Position numbers and translations under genes: made by a program. A stretch of DNA of 64,000 nt. Origin: Streptomyces cyaneochromogenes (GTDB lineage Bacteria; Actinomycetota; Actinomycetes; Streptomycetales; Streptomycetaceae). Numbering within the stretch: the first letter of the stretch is position 1; every line of letters starts with the position of its first letter. Under the pieces are notes generated by a model. The model worked only from the letters and a program-made list of their open reading frames with translations, was not told the DNA's origin and ran no database searches. Below are positions 16,120 through 27,748 of this stretch, piece after piece. Location of the stretch: assembly GCF_003963535.1 (NCBI RefSeq), contig NZ_CP034539.1, forward strand, positions 6,014,001 to 6,078,000, in the 5' to 3' direction.

Positions 16120-16198
16120 GACCTTCCCGGTCTTGCGGGTCGAGTTCGACCTTCGCGCATGCTGAAAACAGCCCGTCCAGGGCTGTAACGCAGTCGCA

Positions 16199-16236
16199 CC
16201 GAAGAGCGATCATCCATTCGGGTGGTCGCTCTTCGG
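16199..16236 (+). terminator. Terminator/attenuator after rplL
   Basis: CCGAAGAGCGA and TCGCTCTTCGG flank ATCC/GGGT around a short loop, 79 bases after rplL. It is a plausible partial terminator that lowers rpoBC relative to rplJL. Confidence 0.65.
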
Positions 16237-16496
16237 CGTTCCTGGGGGCGCGGCCATGGTTGCCTTGCGCCCGCTTCGGTGGGGGGTATGGTGATCTTCG
16301 TCGTGTCCCTGGGCGCCCCCGCGTTCGGGCATGGGGGCCTTGACGAACCGCACGCAGCGCGCAATTCTCAGGACGCGTCGCCACAAGGATCCGAATCCGA
16401 GGCATGGATCGGCGACGAAGAGGGCAGTATCAACGTGCATTGAGGGCAAGCATGCCGAGGGCGTTGAGAACAACGAGGGTCGCGAAAAACCCGCAC

Positions 16497-16525
16497 TGGA
16501 CATCAGTGTGCCAAGTGGCTACACT
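16497..16525 (+). promoter_or_regulatory. Promoter upstream of rpoB
   Basis: TGGACA (16497-16502), a 17-bp spacer and TACACT (16520-16525) match the vegetative HrdB-type consensus of Streptomyces. It lies about 190 bases before the rpoB start. Confidence 0.6.
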
Positions 16526-16711
16526 GACCCTTTGCGCTGCCTGTTAGCTGTCCCCTGCCCGTCACCAGGGGCATGCCCTCGCTTGAGCACCGATGACCGG
16601 ACCGTACTTGACCTGGCCATTCTTTGGTCGGAGATGGAAACGCCTGTCTCTGTGCCCCGGTGAGGGGCCGGTACGCGCGTAGTGAGTCCGAGCCCTCGGA
16701 AGGACCCCCTC

Positions 16712-19700
16712 TTGGCCGCCTCGCGCACTGCCTCGACCGCGAATACGAACAACGGCGCCAGCACCGCCCCGCTGCGCATCTCCTTTGCAAAGATCAAGGA
16801 GCCCCTCGAGGTTCCCAACCTGCTCGCGCTGCAGACCGAGAGCTTTGACTGGCTGCTCGGCAACACCGCCTGGCAGAGTCGGGTCGAGGCGGCTCTGGAG
16901 TCCGGTCAGGATGTCCCCACCAAGTCCGGTCTGGAGGAGATCTTCGAGGAGATCTCCCCGATCGAGGACTTCTCCGGGTCGATGTCGCTGACGTTCCGCG
17001 ACCACCGCTTCGAGCCGCCGAAGAACAGCATCGACGAGTGCAAGGAGCGCGACTTCACGTACGCCGCTCCGCTCTTCGTGACGGCTGAGTTCACCAACAA
17101 CGAGACCGGCGAGATCAAGTCCCAGACGGTCTTCATGGGCGACTTCCCGCTCATGACGAACAAGGGCACGTTCGTCATCAACGGCACCGAGCGTGTCGTG
17201 GTGTCGCAGCTGGTCCGTTCGCCCGGTGTCTACTTCGACTCCAGCATCGACAAGACGTCCGACAAGGACATCTTCTCGGCCAAGATCATCCCGTCCCGGG
17301 GTGCCTGGCTGGAGATGGAGATCGACAAGCGCGACATGGTCGGTGTGCGCATCGACCGCAAGCGCAAGCAGTCCGTGACCGTTCTGCTCAAGGCTCTCGG
17401 TTGGACGACCGAGCAGATCCTGGAGGAGTTCGGCGAGTACGAGTCCATGCGCGCCACCCTGGAGAAGGACCACACCCAGGGCCAGGACGACGCGCTGCTC
17501 GACATCTACCGCAAGCTGCGTCCGGGCGAGCCCCCCACGCGTGAGGCCGCGCAGACGCTTCTGGAGAACCTGTACTTCAACCCGAAGCGCTACGACCTCG
17601 CCAAGGTCGGCCGCTACAAGGTCAACAAGAAGCTGGGTGCGGACGCTCCGCTGGACGCGGGCATCCTGACCGTCGAGGACGTCATCTCGACGATCAAGTA
17701 CCTGGTGAAGCTGCACGCCGGTGAGACCGAGACGGCCGCGGACAACGGCCAGACGATCGTCGTCGAGACCGACGACATCGACCACTTCGGCAACCGTCGT
17801 CTGCGCAGCGTCGGCGAGCTCATCCAGAACCAGGTCCGTACGGGTCTGGCGCGTATGGAGCGTGTCGTCCGCGAGCGCATGACGACCCAGGACGTCGAGG
17901 CGATCACGCCGCAGACCCTGATCAACATCCGGCCGGTCGTCGCCTCCATCAAGGAGTTCTTCGGCACCAGCCAGCTGTCGCAGTTCATGGACCAGAACAA
18001 CCCGCTGTCGGGTCTCACCCACAAGCGCCGCCTGTCGGCTCTTGGCCCGGGTGGTCTCTCCCGTGAGCGGGCCGGCTTCGAGGTCCGTGACGTGCACCCG
18101 TCGCACTACGGCCGTATGTGTCCGATCGAGACGCCCGAAGGCCCGAACATCGGTCTGATCGGCTCGCTGGCCTCCTACGGCCGGGTCAACGCGTTCGGCT
18201 TCGTCGAGACGCCGTACCGCAAGGTCGTCGACGGCCAGGTCACCGACGAGGTGGACTACCTGACCGCCGACGAGGAGGACCGCTTCGTCATCGCGCAGGC
18301 CAACGCCACGCTCAACGACGACCTGCGGTTCGCCGAGGCCCGCGTCCTGGTTCGCCGCCGTGGCGGCGAGGTCGACTACGTCGGCGGCGAGGACGTCGAC
18401 TACATGGACGTCTCGCCGCGCCAGATGGTGTCGGTCGCGACCGCCATGATCCCGTTCCTCGAGCACGACGACGCCAACCGTGCCCTCATGGGCGCGAACA
18501 TGATGCGCCAGGCCGTTCCGCTCATCAAGGCGGAGGCCCCGCTCGTCGGCACCGGCATGGAGTACCGCTCCGCAGTCGACGCCGGCGACGTCGTCAAGGC
18601 CGAGAAGGCCGGTGTGGTCCAGGAGGTCTCCGCGGACTACATCACCACCGCCAACGACGACGGCACGTACATCACGTACCGCCTGGCCAAGTTCGCCCGT
18701 TCCAACCAGGGCACCTCGGTCAACCAGAAGGTCATCGTCCTCGAGGGCGACCGCATCATCGAGGGCCAGGTCCTCGCCGACGGTCCGGCCACCGAGAACG
18801 GTGAGATGGCGCTGGGCAAGAACCTGCTCGTGGCGTTCATGCCGTGGGAGGGTCACAACTACGAGGACGCGATCATCCTGTCGCAGCGCCTCGTGCAGGA
18901 CGACGTCCTCTCCTCGATCCACATCGAGGAGCACGAGGTCGACGCCCGTGACACCAAGCTCGGCCCCGAGGAGATCACCCGGGACATCCCGAACGTCTCC
19001 GAGGAGGTCCTCGCCGACCTCGACGAGCGCGGCATCATCCGCATCGGTGCCGAGGTCATCGCCGGTGACATCCTCGTCGGCAAGGTGACCCCGAAGGGTG
19101 AGACCGAGCTGACGCCGGAGGAGCGCCTGCTGCGCGCGATCTTCGGTGAGAAGGCCCGTGAGGTCCGTGACACCTCGCTGAAGGTGCCGCACGGCGAGAC
19201 CGGCAAGGTCATCGGCGTCCGCGTCTTCGACCGCGAGGAGGGCGACGAGCTTCCCCCCGGTGTCAACCAGCTGGTGCGCGTGTACGTCGCGCAGAAGCGC
19301 AAGATCACCGACGGTGACAAGCTCGCCGGCCGTCACGGCAACAAGGGTGTCATCTCGAAGATCCTGCCCATCGAGGACATGCCGTTCCTCGAGGACGGAA
19401 CTCCGGTCGACATCATCCTCAACCCGCTGGGTGTGCCGTCCCGAATGAACCCGGGACAGGTCCTGGAGATCCACCTCGGCTGGCTCGCCAGCCGCGGCTG
19501 GGACGTCTCCGGCCTCGCGGAGGAGTGGGCGCAGCGCCTCCAGGCGATCGGCGCCGACCAGGTCGACCCGGGCACGAACGTCGCGACCCCCGTCTTCGAC
19601 GGTGCGCGCGAGGACGAGCTCGCGGGTCTGCTGCAGCACACCATCCCGAACCGGGACGGCGAGCGCATGGTGCTCCCGACCGGTAAGGCGCGGCTGTTCG

Positions 19701-20197
19701 ACGGCCGTAGCGGTGAGCCGTTCCCGGACCCGATCTCGGTCGGCTACATGTACATCCTGAAGCTGCACCACCTGGTCGACGACAAGCTGCACGCCCGCTC
19801 GACCGGTCCGTACAGCATGATCACCCAGCAGCCGCTGGGTGGTAAGGCCCAGTTCGGTGGCCAGCGCTTCGGTGAGATGGAGGTGTGGGCGCTGGAGGCT
19901 TACGGCGCCGCGTACGCCCTCCAGGAGCTGCTGACCATCAAGTCCGACGACGTCACCGGCCGCGTGAAGGTCTACGAGGCCATCGTCAAGGGCGAGAACA
20001 TCCCCGAGCCCGGCATCCCCGAGTCCTTCAAGGTGCTCATCAAGGAGATGCAGTCGCTCTGCCTGAACGTGGAGGTGCTGTCCAGCGACGGTATGTCCAT
20101 CGAGATGCGTGACACCGACGAGGACGTCTTCCGCGCAGCGGAGGAGCTCGGCATCGACCTGTCCCGGCGCGAGCCGAGCAGCGTCGAAGAGGTCTGA
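16712..20197 (+). CDS. rpoB: DNA-directed RNA polymerase subunit beta
   Basis: A 1161-residue beta subunit. The TTG at 16712 is preferred because GGAAGGA lies eight bases upstream and the product then begins MAASR, as in other streptomycetes; an in-frame GTG at 16682 would add ten residues. The rifampicin region reads GTSQLSQFMDQNNPLSGLTH followed by KRRLSALGPGGL, with the usual D, H and S resistance positions unchanged, so no target-based rifampicin resistance is predicted. EDMPFLEDG and GGKAQFGGQRFGEMEVWALE are conserved C-terminal features. It is followed by rpoC after 98 bases. Confidence 0.98.
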   Translation: MAASRTASTANTNNGASTAPLRISFAKIKEPLEVPNLLALQTESFDWLLGNTAWQSRVEAALESGQDVPTKSGLEEIFEEISPIEDFSGSMSLTFRDHRFEPPKNSIDECKERDFTYAAPLFVTAEFTNNETGEIKSQTVFMGDFPLMTNKGTFVINGTERVVVSQLVRSPGVYFDSSIDKTSDKDIFSAKIIPSRGAWLEMEIDKRDMVGVRIDRKRKQSVTVLLKALGWTTEQILEEFGEYESMRATLEKDHTQGQDDALLDIYRKLRPGEPPTREAAQTLLENLYFNPKRYDLAKVGRYKVNKKLGADAPLDAGILTVEDVISTIKYLVKLHAGETETAADNGQTIVVETDDIDHFGNRRLRSVGELIQNQVRTGLARMERVVRERMTTQDVEAITPQTLINIRPVVASIKEFFGTSQLSQFMDQNNPLSGLTHKRRLSALGPGGLSRERAGFEVRDVHPSHYGRMCPIETPEGPNIGLIGSLASYGRVNAFGFVETPYRKVVDGQVTDEVDYLTADEEDRFVIAQANATLNDDLRFAEARVLVRRRGGEVDYVGGEDVDYMDVSPRQMVSVATAMIPFLEHDDANRALMGANMMRQAVPLIKAEAPLVGTGMEYRSAVDAGDVVKAEKAGVVQEVSADYITTANDDGTYITYRLAKFARSNQGTSVNQKVIVLEGDRIIEGQVLADGPATENGEMALGKNLLVAFMPWEGHNYEDAIILSQRLVQDDVLSSIHIEEHEVDARDTKLGPEEITRDIPNVSEEVLADLDERGIIRIGAEVIAGDILVGKVTPKGETELTPEERLLRAIFGEKAREVRDTSLKVPHGETGKVIGVRVFDREEGDELPPGVNQLVRVYVAQKRKITDGDKLAGRHGNKGVISKILPIEDMPFLEDGTPVDIILNPLGVPSRMNPGQVLEIHLGWLASRGWDVSGLAEEWAQRLQAIGADQVDPGTNVATPVFDGAREDELAGLLQHTIPNRDGERMVLPTGKARLFDGRSGEPFPDPISVGYMYILKLHHLVDDKLHARSTGPYSMITQQPLGGKAQFGGQRFGEMEVWALEAYGAAYALQELLTIKSDDVTGRVKVYEAIVKGENIPEPGIPESFKVLIKEMQSLCLNVEVLSSDGMSIEMRDTDEDVFRAAEELGIDLSRREPSSVEEV

Positions 20198-20295
20198 CGG
20201 GAGTCCGGCGGGGCCCTTACCCACAGGGCCCCGCCGACCCCCAGGCCCCCGTTTCAGACCCCAAGACTTACAACCCTGAGAGGGATTGACGCATA

Positions 20296-24195
<3,900 letters not shown>

Positions 24196-24227
24196 TCCAG
24201 TAACTCCGGTACGGAGTACGACTGTTG

Positions 24228-24261
24228 ACGGGCGGCCACCCTTCGAGGGTGGTCGCCCGTC
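24228..24261 (+). terminator. Terminator of the rpoBC operon
   Basis: GACGGGCG-GCCACCC pairs with GGGTGG-CGCCCGTC around a TTCG-type loop, 32 bases after the rpoC stop. Confidence 0.8.
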
Positions 24262-24277
24262 GGCGTGTTCGCTCACT

Positions 24278-24926
24278 ATGCTCAGTCCCGGTTTGAGCGC
24301 CTTCTTCACGCTCGCCTACGGGAGCTATGCCATCGCCCCTTACGCGGACGAGGCACGTCCCTGGCTCGCGCTCGGCGCTACTGCCCTGCTGGCCTTTGGG
24401 ACGCATCTCTGGTTCCGCTCAGCGAGTACGCCGGTCCTGGGATTCTCCATCACCTTGCCCCTGTCTGCGGGAACTCCGGCAGGCACGAAACGCCTTGGGG
24501 TAGCCGCCTTCGGTGCGGCGGTGCCGCTGTCGGTGTGGGCCGCCGGTGCGCCCGCAGCTGCCATGGGGGCTGACCTGCTGTCGAGTGACCGTACGGCTGT
24601 GTTCATGTCGGCCTTGCTCATGTCAGTGTTCGGCGGGGGGGATGCTGGCACGGGCTGCCACGGTTCCCGTGCGTCGGGAAATTGAGGCGCTGGAGGACAG
24701 CTCCGCCCGCGAGGCCGCCCGGGAGTTCATGAGCGGCGGTCCGGCCATCGGACTTCTGGAACGCGGACTGCTGTTTGCCTTTCTCGCGGCAGGGCAGCCG
24801 GAGGCAGCCGCCCTCGTGCTCGCGGCGAAGTCGTTGGCCCGCGTACCGACGGCGGACCACGGCAAGCACGCGTCCAAGTACTTCGCTCGGCTATTGGGCT
24901 GCCTGTCCTCTAGTAGACGCGGAGAC
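24278..24926 (+). pseudogene. Frameshifted, truncated integral membrane protein
   Basis: The frame from ATG 24278 encodes hydrophobic segments (ARPWLALGATALLAFGTHLW, AAFGAAVPLSVWAAGAPAAA) and stops at 24685. At the G7 run 24635-24641 it passes into another frame; reading one G fewer joins VFGGG to MLARAATVP and continues with GGPAIGLLERGLLFAFLAAG and VLAAKSLARVPTADH. These are features of an actinobacterial membrane family that normally goes on to a final membrane segment after ASKYF. That final segment is missing here, because the frame runs into the next gene. So there is one frameshift and a 3' truncation. A sequencing error in the homopolymer could explain the first but not the second. 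Confidence 0.5.
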
Positions 24927-24929
24927 TCC

Positions 24930-25352
24930 TTGGAACTGAGCGAGCATCCACTATTGCGTGAACTGTCCTCTCTCAATCTGCCGTCGACGGACTACGTGGT
25001 GGCGGGCAGCGGCCCACTGCTCGCGCATGGTCTACGGAGAGAAATCAGTGACCTCGACATCGTGGCCAGGGGCGAAGCGTGGCGCATCGCTCTGAAGGCG
25101 GCCGACCCCGTGGCGGCGCCGTCGGGCCACGGCCGCATGGTGTTGCTCTTCGAAGGGGGCATCGAGGTCTTCGACCGCTGGCTGCCGGGCTCGCGTGAGC
25201 CCGACGAGATGATCGAAGGCGCCGAGTGGGTGCAAGGATTTCCCTTCTGTCCGCTACGCGAGGTGCTGGCCTGGAAGAAGAGGCTCGGGCGGCAAAAGGA
25301 TCAAGAAGACGTGAAGCTGATCCGCAACCATCTGCGGCACCCGGGTGTATGA
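24930..25352 (+). CDS. Small nucleotidyltransferase-like protein
   Basis: About 140 residues from TTG 24930, which has GGAGA five bases upstream. DYVVAGSGPLLAHGLRREIS followed by DLDIVARG resembles the GS...DxD motif of pol-beta-type (MNT/AbiEii-like) nucleotidyltransferases. The C-terminal PFCPLREVLAWKKRLGRQKD with QEDVKLI is the usual end of that group (Lys/Arg then Asp pair). It may modify a small molecule, RNA or protein, or have lost activity. No paired antitoxin or HEPN gene is adjacent, so a toxin-antitoxin role is not supported. The start is uncertain because the frame is open from upstream. Confidence 0.6.
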   Translation: MELSEHPLLRELSSLNLPSTDYVVAGSGPLLAHGLRREISDLDIVARGEAWRIALKAADPVAAPSGHGRMVLLFEGGIEVFDRWLPGSREPDEMIEGAEWVQGFPFCPLREVLAWKKRLGRQKDQEDVKLIRNHLRHPGV

Positions 25353-25890
25353 GCCGGCACCCTGCAAAAGAGCATGGTGTGCATCAGGGCGGCCAGCCGC
25401 TCGGTTTCGCCTCGCCACCGACGATGTCACCGAGGTCGCGCGGGACGGGACGGGTTCGTAACCATTGGCTGCGAGGGTCGGGACCTTGGTCTAACCGTTC
25501 AGGAAGAGCAGCGCATGGCGGACGGCTCGCCCTGCGGGAACGGCACCCTGTCGTCGAAGCCGTCGTCGTCCCACACGCGTGAACCTGAAGGGGACGCGGA
25601 GGAAACCGGCGACAATCGGCCGCCGTGGCCGATGTGCTGCGAGGCGCTCACATCGGTCGCCGGTCGCCGGTCGCTGGTCGCCGGTCTTCCGGGTGGGCCC
25701 CTTGAGCGTCTCGGGGGGCGACTCCGGCCCCTGCTCGGGCCACACTCGGGGCCCGCCCGGGGGCACAAGCGGGGCAGACTCCGGGGCCGACTCGGGGATA
25801 TTTCCGGGTGAGACCCCGATGCCACAAATCCTGGTTCGGCGGATGATGGAGGACATGGAGGGACTCCGACCAGTACGGGGGAGGTGCTCC
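25353..25890. other. Gene-free stretch with tandem GC-rich repeats
   Basis: No coding region was convincing in these 538 bases on either strand. The visible structure is a short tandem repeat at 25654-25686 and a GGGC/GCCC-rich stretch at 25690-25800. The ribosome binding site GGGGGAGG for the next gene lies at the end. Confidence 0.4.
25654..25686. repeat. Short tandem repeat of a 7-bp GGTCGCC unit
   Basis: The unit GGTCGCC is repeated about four and a half times, with one T substitution. It lies in non-coding sequence and no function is evident. Confidence 0.6.
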
Positions 25891-26499
25891 ATGACGTATC
25901 CGTCGTGGCAGCCCGGGCAGCCGTGGCAGGGAAAGGGTGCGCCGCATCCGTGGCAGGGGGGCGCCGCCCCGCAGCCATGGCCGGGCGGTGGTGCTCCGGC
26001 GCCGGTGCCCTGGGGTGGGCAGGGCGGTTCGCACATGCTTGCCTCGCATGCCGATCGTGAGCGGGCCGTGGATGTGCTGCGGGCGGGGTTCGGGGAGGGG
26101 CGGCTGGAGCAGCCCGAGTTCGAGAGGCGGGTCGCCCGGGCGTACGCGGCCCGTACGGTGGGTGAGCTGGCCCTGCTCGTCGCCGACCTGCCGCTCGGTC
26201 CCGTGCCGCAGCCGGCGCCCGTCACGCCCGTGCCGCGGACCTTCCTGCCGGTGTCGCGCCCGCGGACCAACGCGAAGGCGGTCGGCTCCGCCGTCTGCGG
26301 CGTGCTGTGTCTCGTGAGCTTCGGGCTGACCGGGATCCCGGCCGTGGTCCTTGGGCACGCGGCGCGTTCCGAGATACGCAGCACCGGGGAGGGCGGTGAC
26401 GCGCTCGCGCTCACCGGGCTCGTGCTCGGGTGGCTGTCCACCGCGGGCTGGGCGGTGTTGCTGACGCTGATGATCGTGGCAACCGCCGTGTCCGCCTAG
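25891..26499 (+). CDS. DUF1707 and DUF4190 domain membrane protein
   Basis: About 202 residues from ATG 25891, with GGGGGAGG seven bases upstream. A Pro/Gln/Gly/Trp-rich N-terminus with PWQGKG/PWQGG-type repeats (residues 5-45) precedes a DUF1707 domain (SHADRERAVDVLRAGFGEGR, FERRVARAYAARTVGELALL). The C-terminus is a DUF4190 two-helix membrane domain (VGSAVCGVLCLVSFGLTGIP, ALALTGLVLGWLSTAGWAVL). DUF1707 proteins are common actinobacterial envelope proteins of unknown role. It lies just before the str operon but has its own spacing. Confidence 0.8.
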   Translation: MTYPSWQPGQPWQGKGAPHPWQGGAAPQPWPGGGAPAPVPWGGQGGSHMLASHADRERAVDVLRAGFGEGRLEQPEFERRVARAYAARTVGELALLVADLPLGPVPQPAPVTPVPRTFLPVSRPRTNAKAVGSAVCGVLCLVSFGLTGIPAVVLGHAARSEIRSTGEGGDALALTGLVLGWLSTAGWAVLLTLMIVATAVSA

Positions 26500-26642
26500 C
26501 CTCGTGGGGCGGGCGGTTCGAGGGGTGGCCGGAAGGGTGCGCGGATCGGGGTCTGACGTGGCCGGATCGGTGATTCGAAGATCAAACACGTTGTGTGGTC
26601 TTGACATCGGCCGTATGCCGATGCGGGCGGGGTCCATTTGTT

Positions 26643-26671
26643 TTGACCGCAGCGAATGAGGTAGGTACGCT
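26643..26671 (+). promoter_or_regulatory. Promoter of the str operon
   Basis: TTGACC (26643-26648), exactly 17 bp, then TACGCT (26666-26671) is a strong HrdB-type promoter. It predicts an rpsL leader of about 185 bases. The remaining gap 26500-26642 contains no gene that I can support. Confidence 0.7.
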
Positions 26672-26790
26672 CAGACCTTGTGCCTGGGGTGTGCCCTGGC
26701 TCTCGTGCGTGCCTTCAACCGCATAACGAGCTGTGAGCGGCCACCGTAATCTGTGCTCTTTTCGCCTCGCGGCGGAAGTCCGCCGGATTC

Positions 26791-26814
26791 GACACACCCG
26801 ACCGCGTGGGTCGG
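26791..26814 (+). promoter_or_regulatory. Leader hairpin element of rpsL, shared with rpsJ
   Basis: The stem CCGACC/GGTCGG closes loop GCGTG, preceded by GACACAC. The 24-base sequence differs at a single position from that at 47111-47134 in the rpsJ leader. It lies 51 bases before the rpsL start, within the predicted transcript. Confidence 0.65.
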
Positions 26815-26864
26815 CGACGTTCCAGGTTAGCTTCACCATTCGGCACACAGAAACCGGAGAAGTA

Positions 26865-27236
26865 GTGCCTACGATCCAGCAGCTGGTCCGTAAGGGCCGG
26901 CAGGACAAGGTCGAGAAGAACAAGACGCCCGCACTCGAGGGTTCCCCTCAGCGTCGTGGCGTCTGCACGCGTGTGTTCACGACCACCCCGAAGAAGCCGA
27001 ACTCGGCCCTGCGTAAGGTCGCGCGTGTGCGTCTGACCAGCGGGATCGAGGTCACCGCTTACATTCCGGGTGAGGGACACAACCTGCAGGAGCACTCCAT
27101 CGTGCTCGTGCGCGGCGGCCGTGTGAAGGACCTGCCGGGTGTTCGCTACAAGATCATCCGTGGTTCGCTTGACACCCAGGGTGTCAAGAACCGCAAGCAG
27201 GCCCGCAGCCGCTACGGCGCCAAGAAGGAGAAGTAA
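26865..27236 (+). CDS. rpsL: 30S ribosomal protein S12
   Basis: A 123-residue decoding-centre protein. GTG start with CCGGAGAAGTA upstream. TTTPKKPNSALRK contains Lys43 and GGRVKDLPGV contains Lys88; both are wild type, so no ribosomal streptomycin resistance is predicted. It is the first gene of the str operon and ends two bases before rpsG. Confidence 0.98.
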   Translation: MPTIQQLVRKGRQDKVEKNKTPALEGSPQRRGVCTRVFTTTPKKPNSALRKVARVRLTSGIEVTAYIPGEGHNLQEHSIVLVRGGRVKDLPGVRYKIIRGSLDTQGVKNRKQARSRYGAKKEK

Positions 27237-27238
27237 GA

Positions 27239-27709
27239 ATGCCTCGTAAGGGCCCCGCCCCGAAGCGCCCGGTCATCATCGACCCGGTCTACGGTTCTCC
27301 TCTTGTCACGTCGCTCATCAACAAGGTGCTGCTGAACGGCAAGCGCTCCACCGCCGAGCGCATCGTCTACGGCGCCATGGAGGGCCTGCGCGAGAAGACC
27401 GGCAACGACCCGGTCATCACGCTGAAGCGCGCTCTCGAGAACATCAAGCCGACCCTCGAGGTCAAGTCCCGCCGTGTCGGTGGCGCCACCTACCAGGTCC
27501 CGGTCGAGGTCAAGCCCGGCCGTGCCAACACCCTGGCGCTGCGCTGGCTCGTGGGCTACTCCCGCGCCCGTCGCGAGAAGACCATGACCGAGCGTCTGCT
27601 CAACGAGCTCCTCGACGCCAGCAACGGCCTCGGTGCCGCTGTGAAGAAGCGTGAGGACACGCACAAGATGGCCGAGTCCAACAAGGCCTTCGCGCACTAC
27701 CGCTGGTAG
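27239..27709 (+). CDS. rpsG: 30S ribosomal protein S7
   Basis: A 156-residue 16S rRNA 3'-domain organiser. Conserved segments are VYGSPLVTSLINKVLLNGKR, RRVGGATYQVPVEV and LRWLVGYSRARREKTM. ATG two bases after the rpsL stop, within the str operon; in enterobacteria S7 is the translational repressor of this operon. Confidence 0.98.
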   Translation: MPRKGPAPKRPVIIDPVYGSPLVTSLINKVLLNGKRSTAERIVYGAMEGLREKTGNDPVITLKRALENIKPTLEVKSRRVGGATYQVPVEVKPGRANTLALRWLVGYSRARREKTMTERLLNELLDASNGLGAAVKKREDTHKMAESNKAFAHYRW

Positions 27710-27748
27710 TCGCAGACCCCATCGAGACCGAGAGAAGACTGAAGCCTT

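Larger units (their letters stand above)
16120..16711 (+). promoter_or_regulatory. rplL-rpoB intergenic region: terminator, promoter and leader
   Basis: These 592 bases hold no convincing gene. The first part contains a strong hairpin (16199-16236), then a promoter (16497-16525), then a leader of about 180 bases ending in the GGAAGGA site of rpoB. rpoBC is therefore probably transcribed both by read-through from rplJL and from its own promoter. Confidence 0.6.

Noticed and set aside
16222..16663. Short open frames in the rplL-rpoB gap
   Set aside because: They overlap the terminator and promoter elements and show no coding bias or homology-like motifs.
24930..25352. Toxin-antitoxin module
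   Set aside because: The nucleotidyltransferase-like gene has no adjacent HEPN or AbiEi partner.
25654..25686. Possible CRISPR-like array
   Set aside because: The repeats are only 7 bp, without spacers, and no cas genes are present. No CRISPR array was seen in the window.
25374..25811. A 145-codon frame in the gap before the DUF1707 gene
   Set aside because: It has no domain and no ribosome binding site, and includes tandem GC repeats and low-complexity residues.
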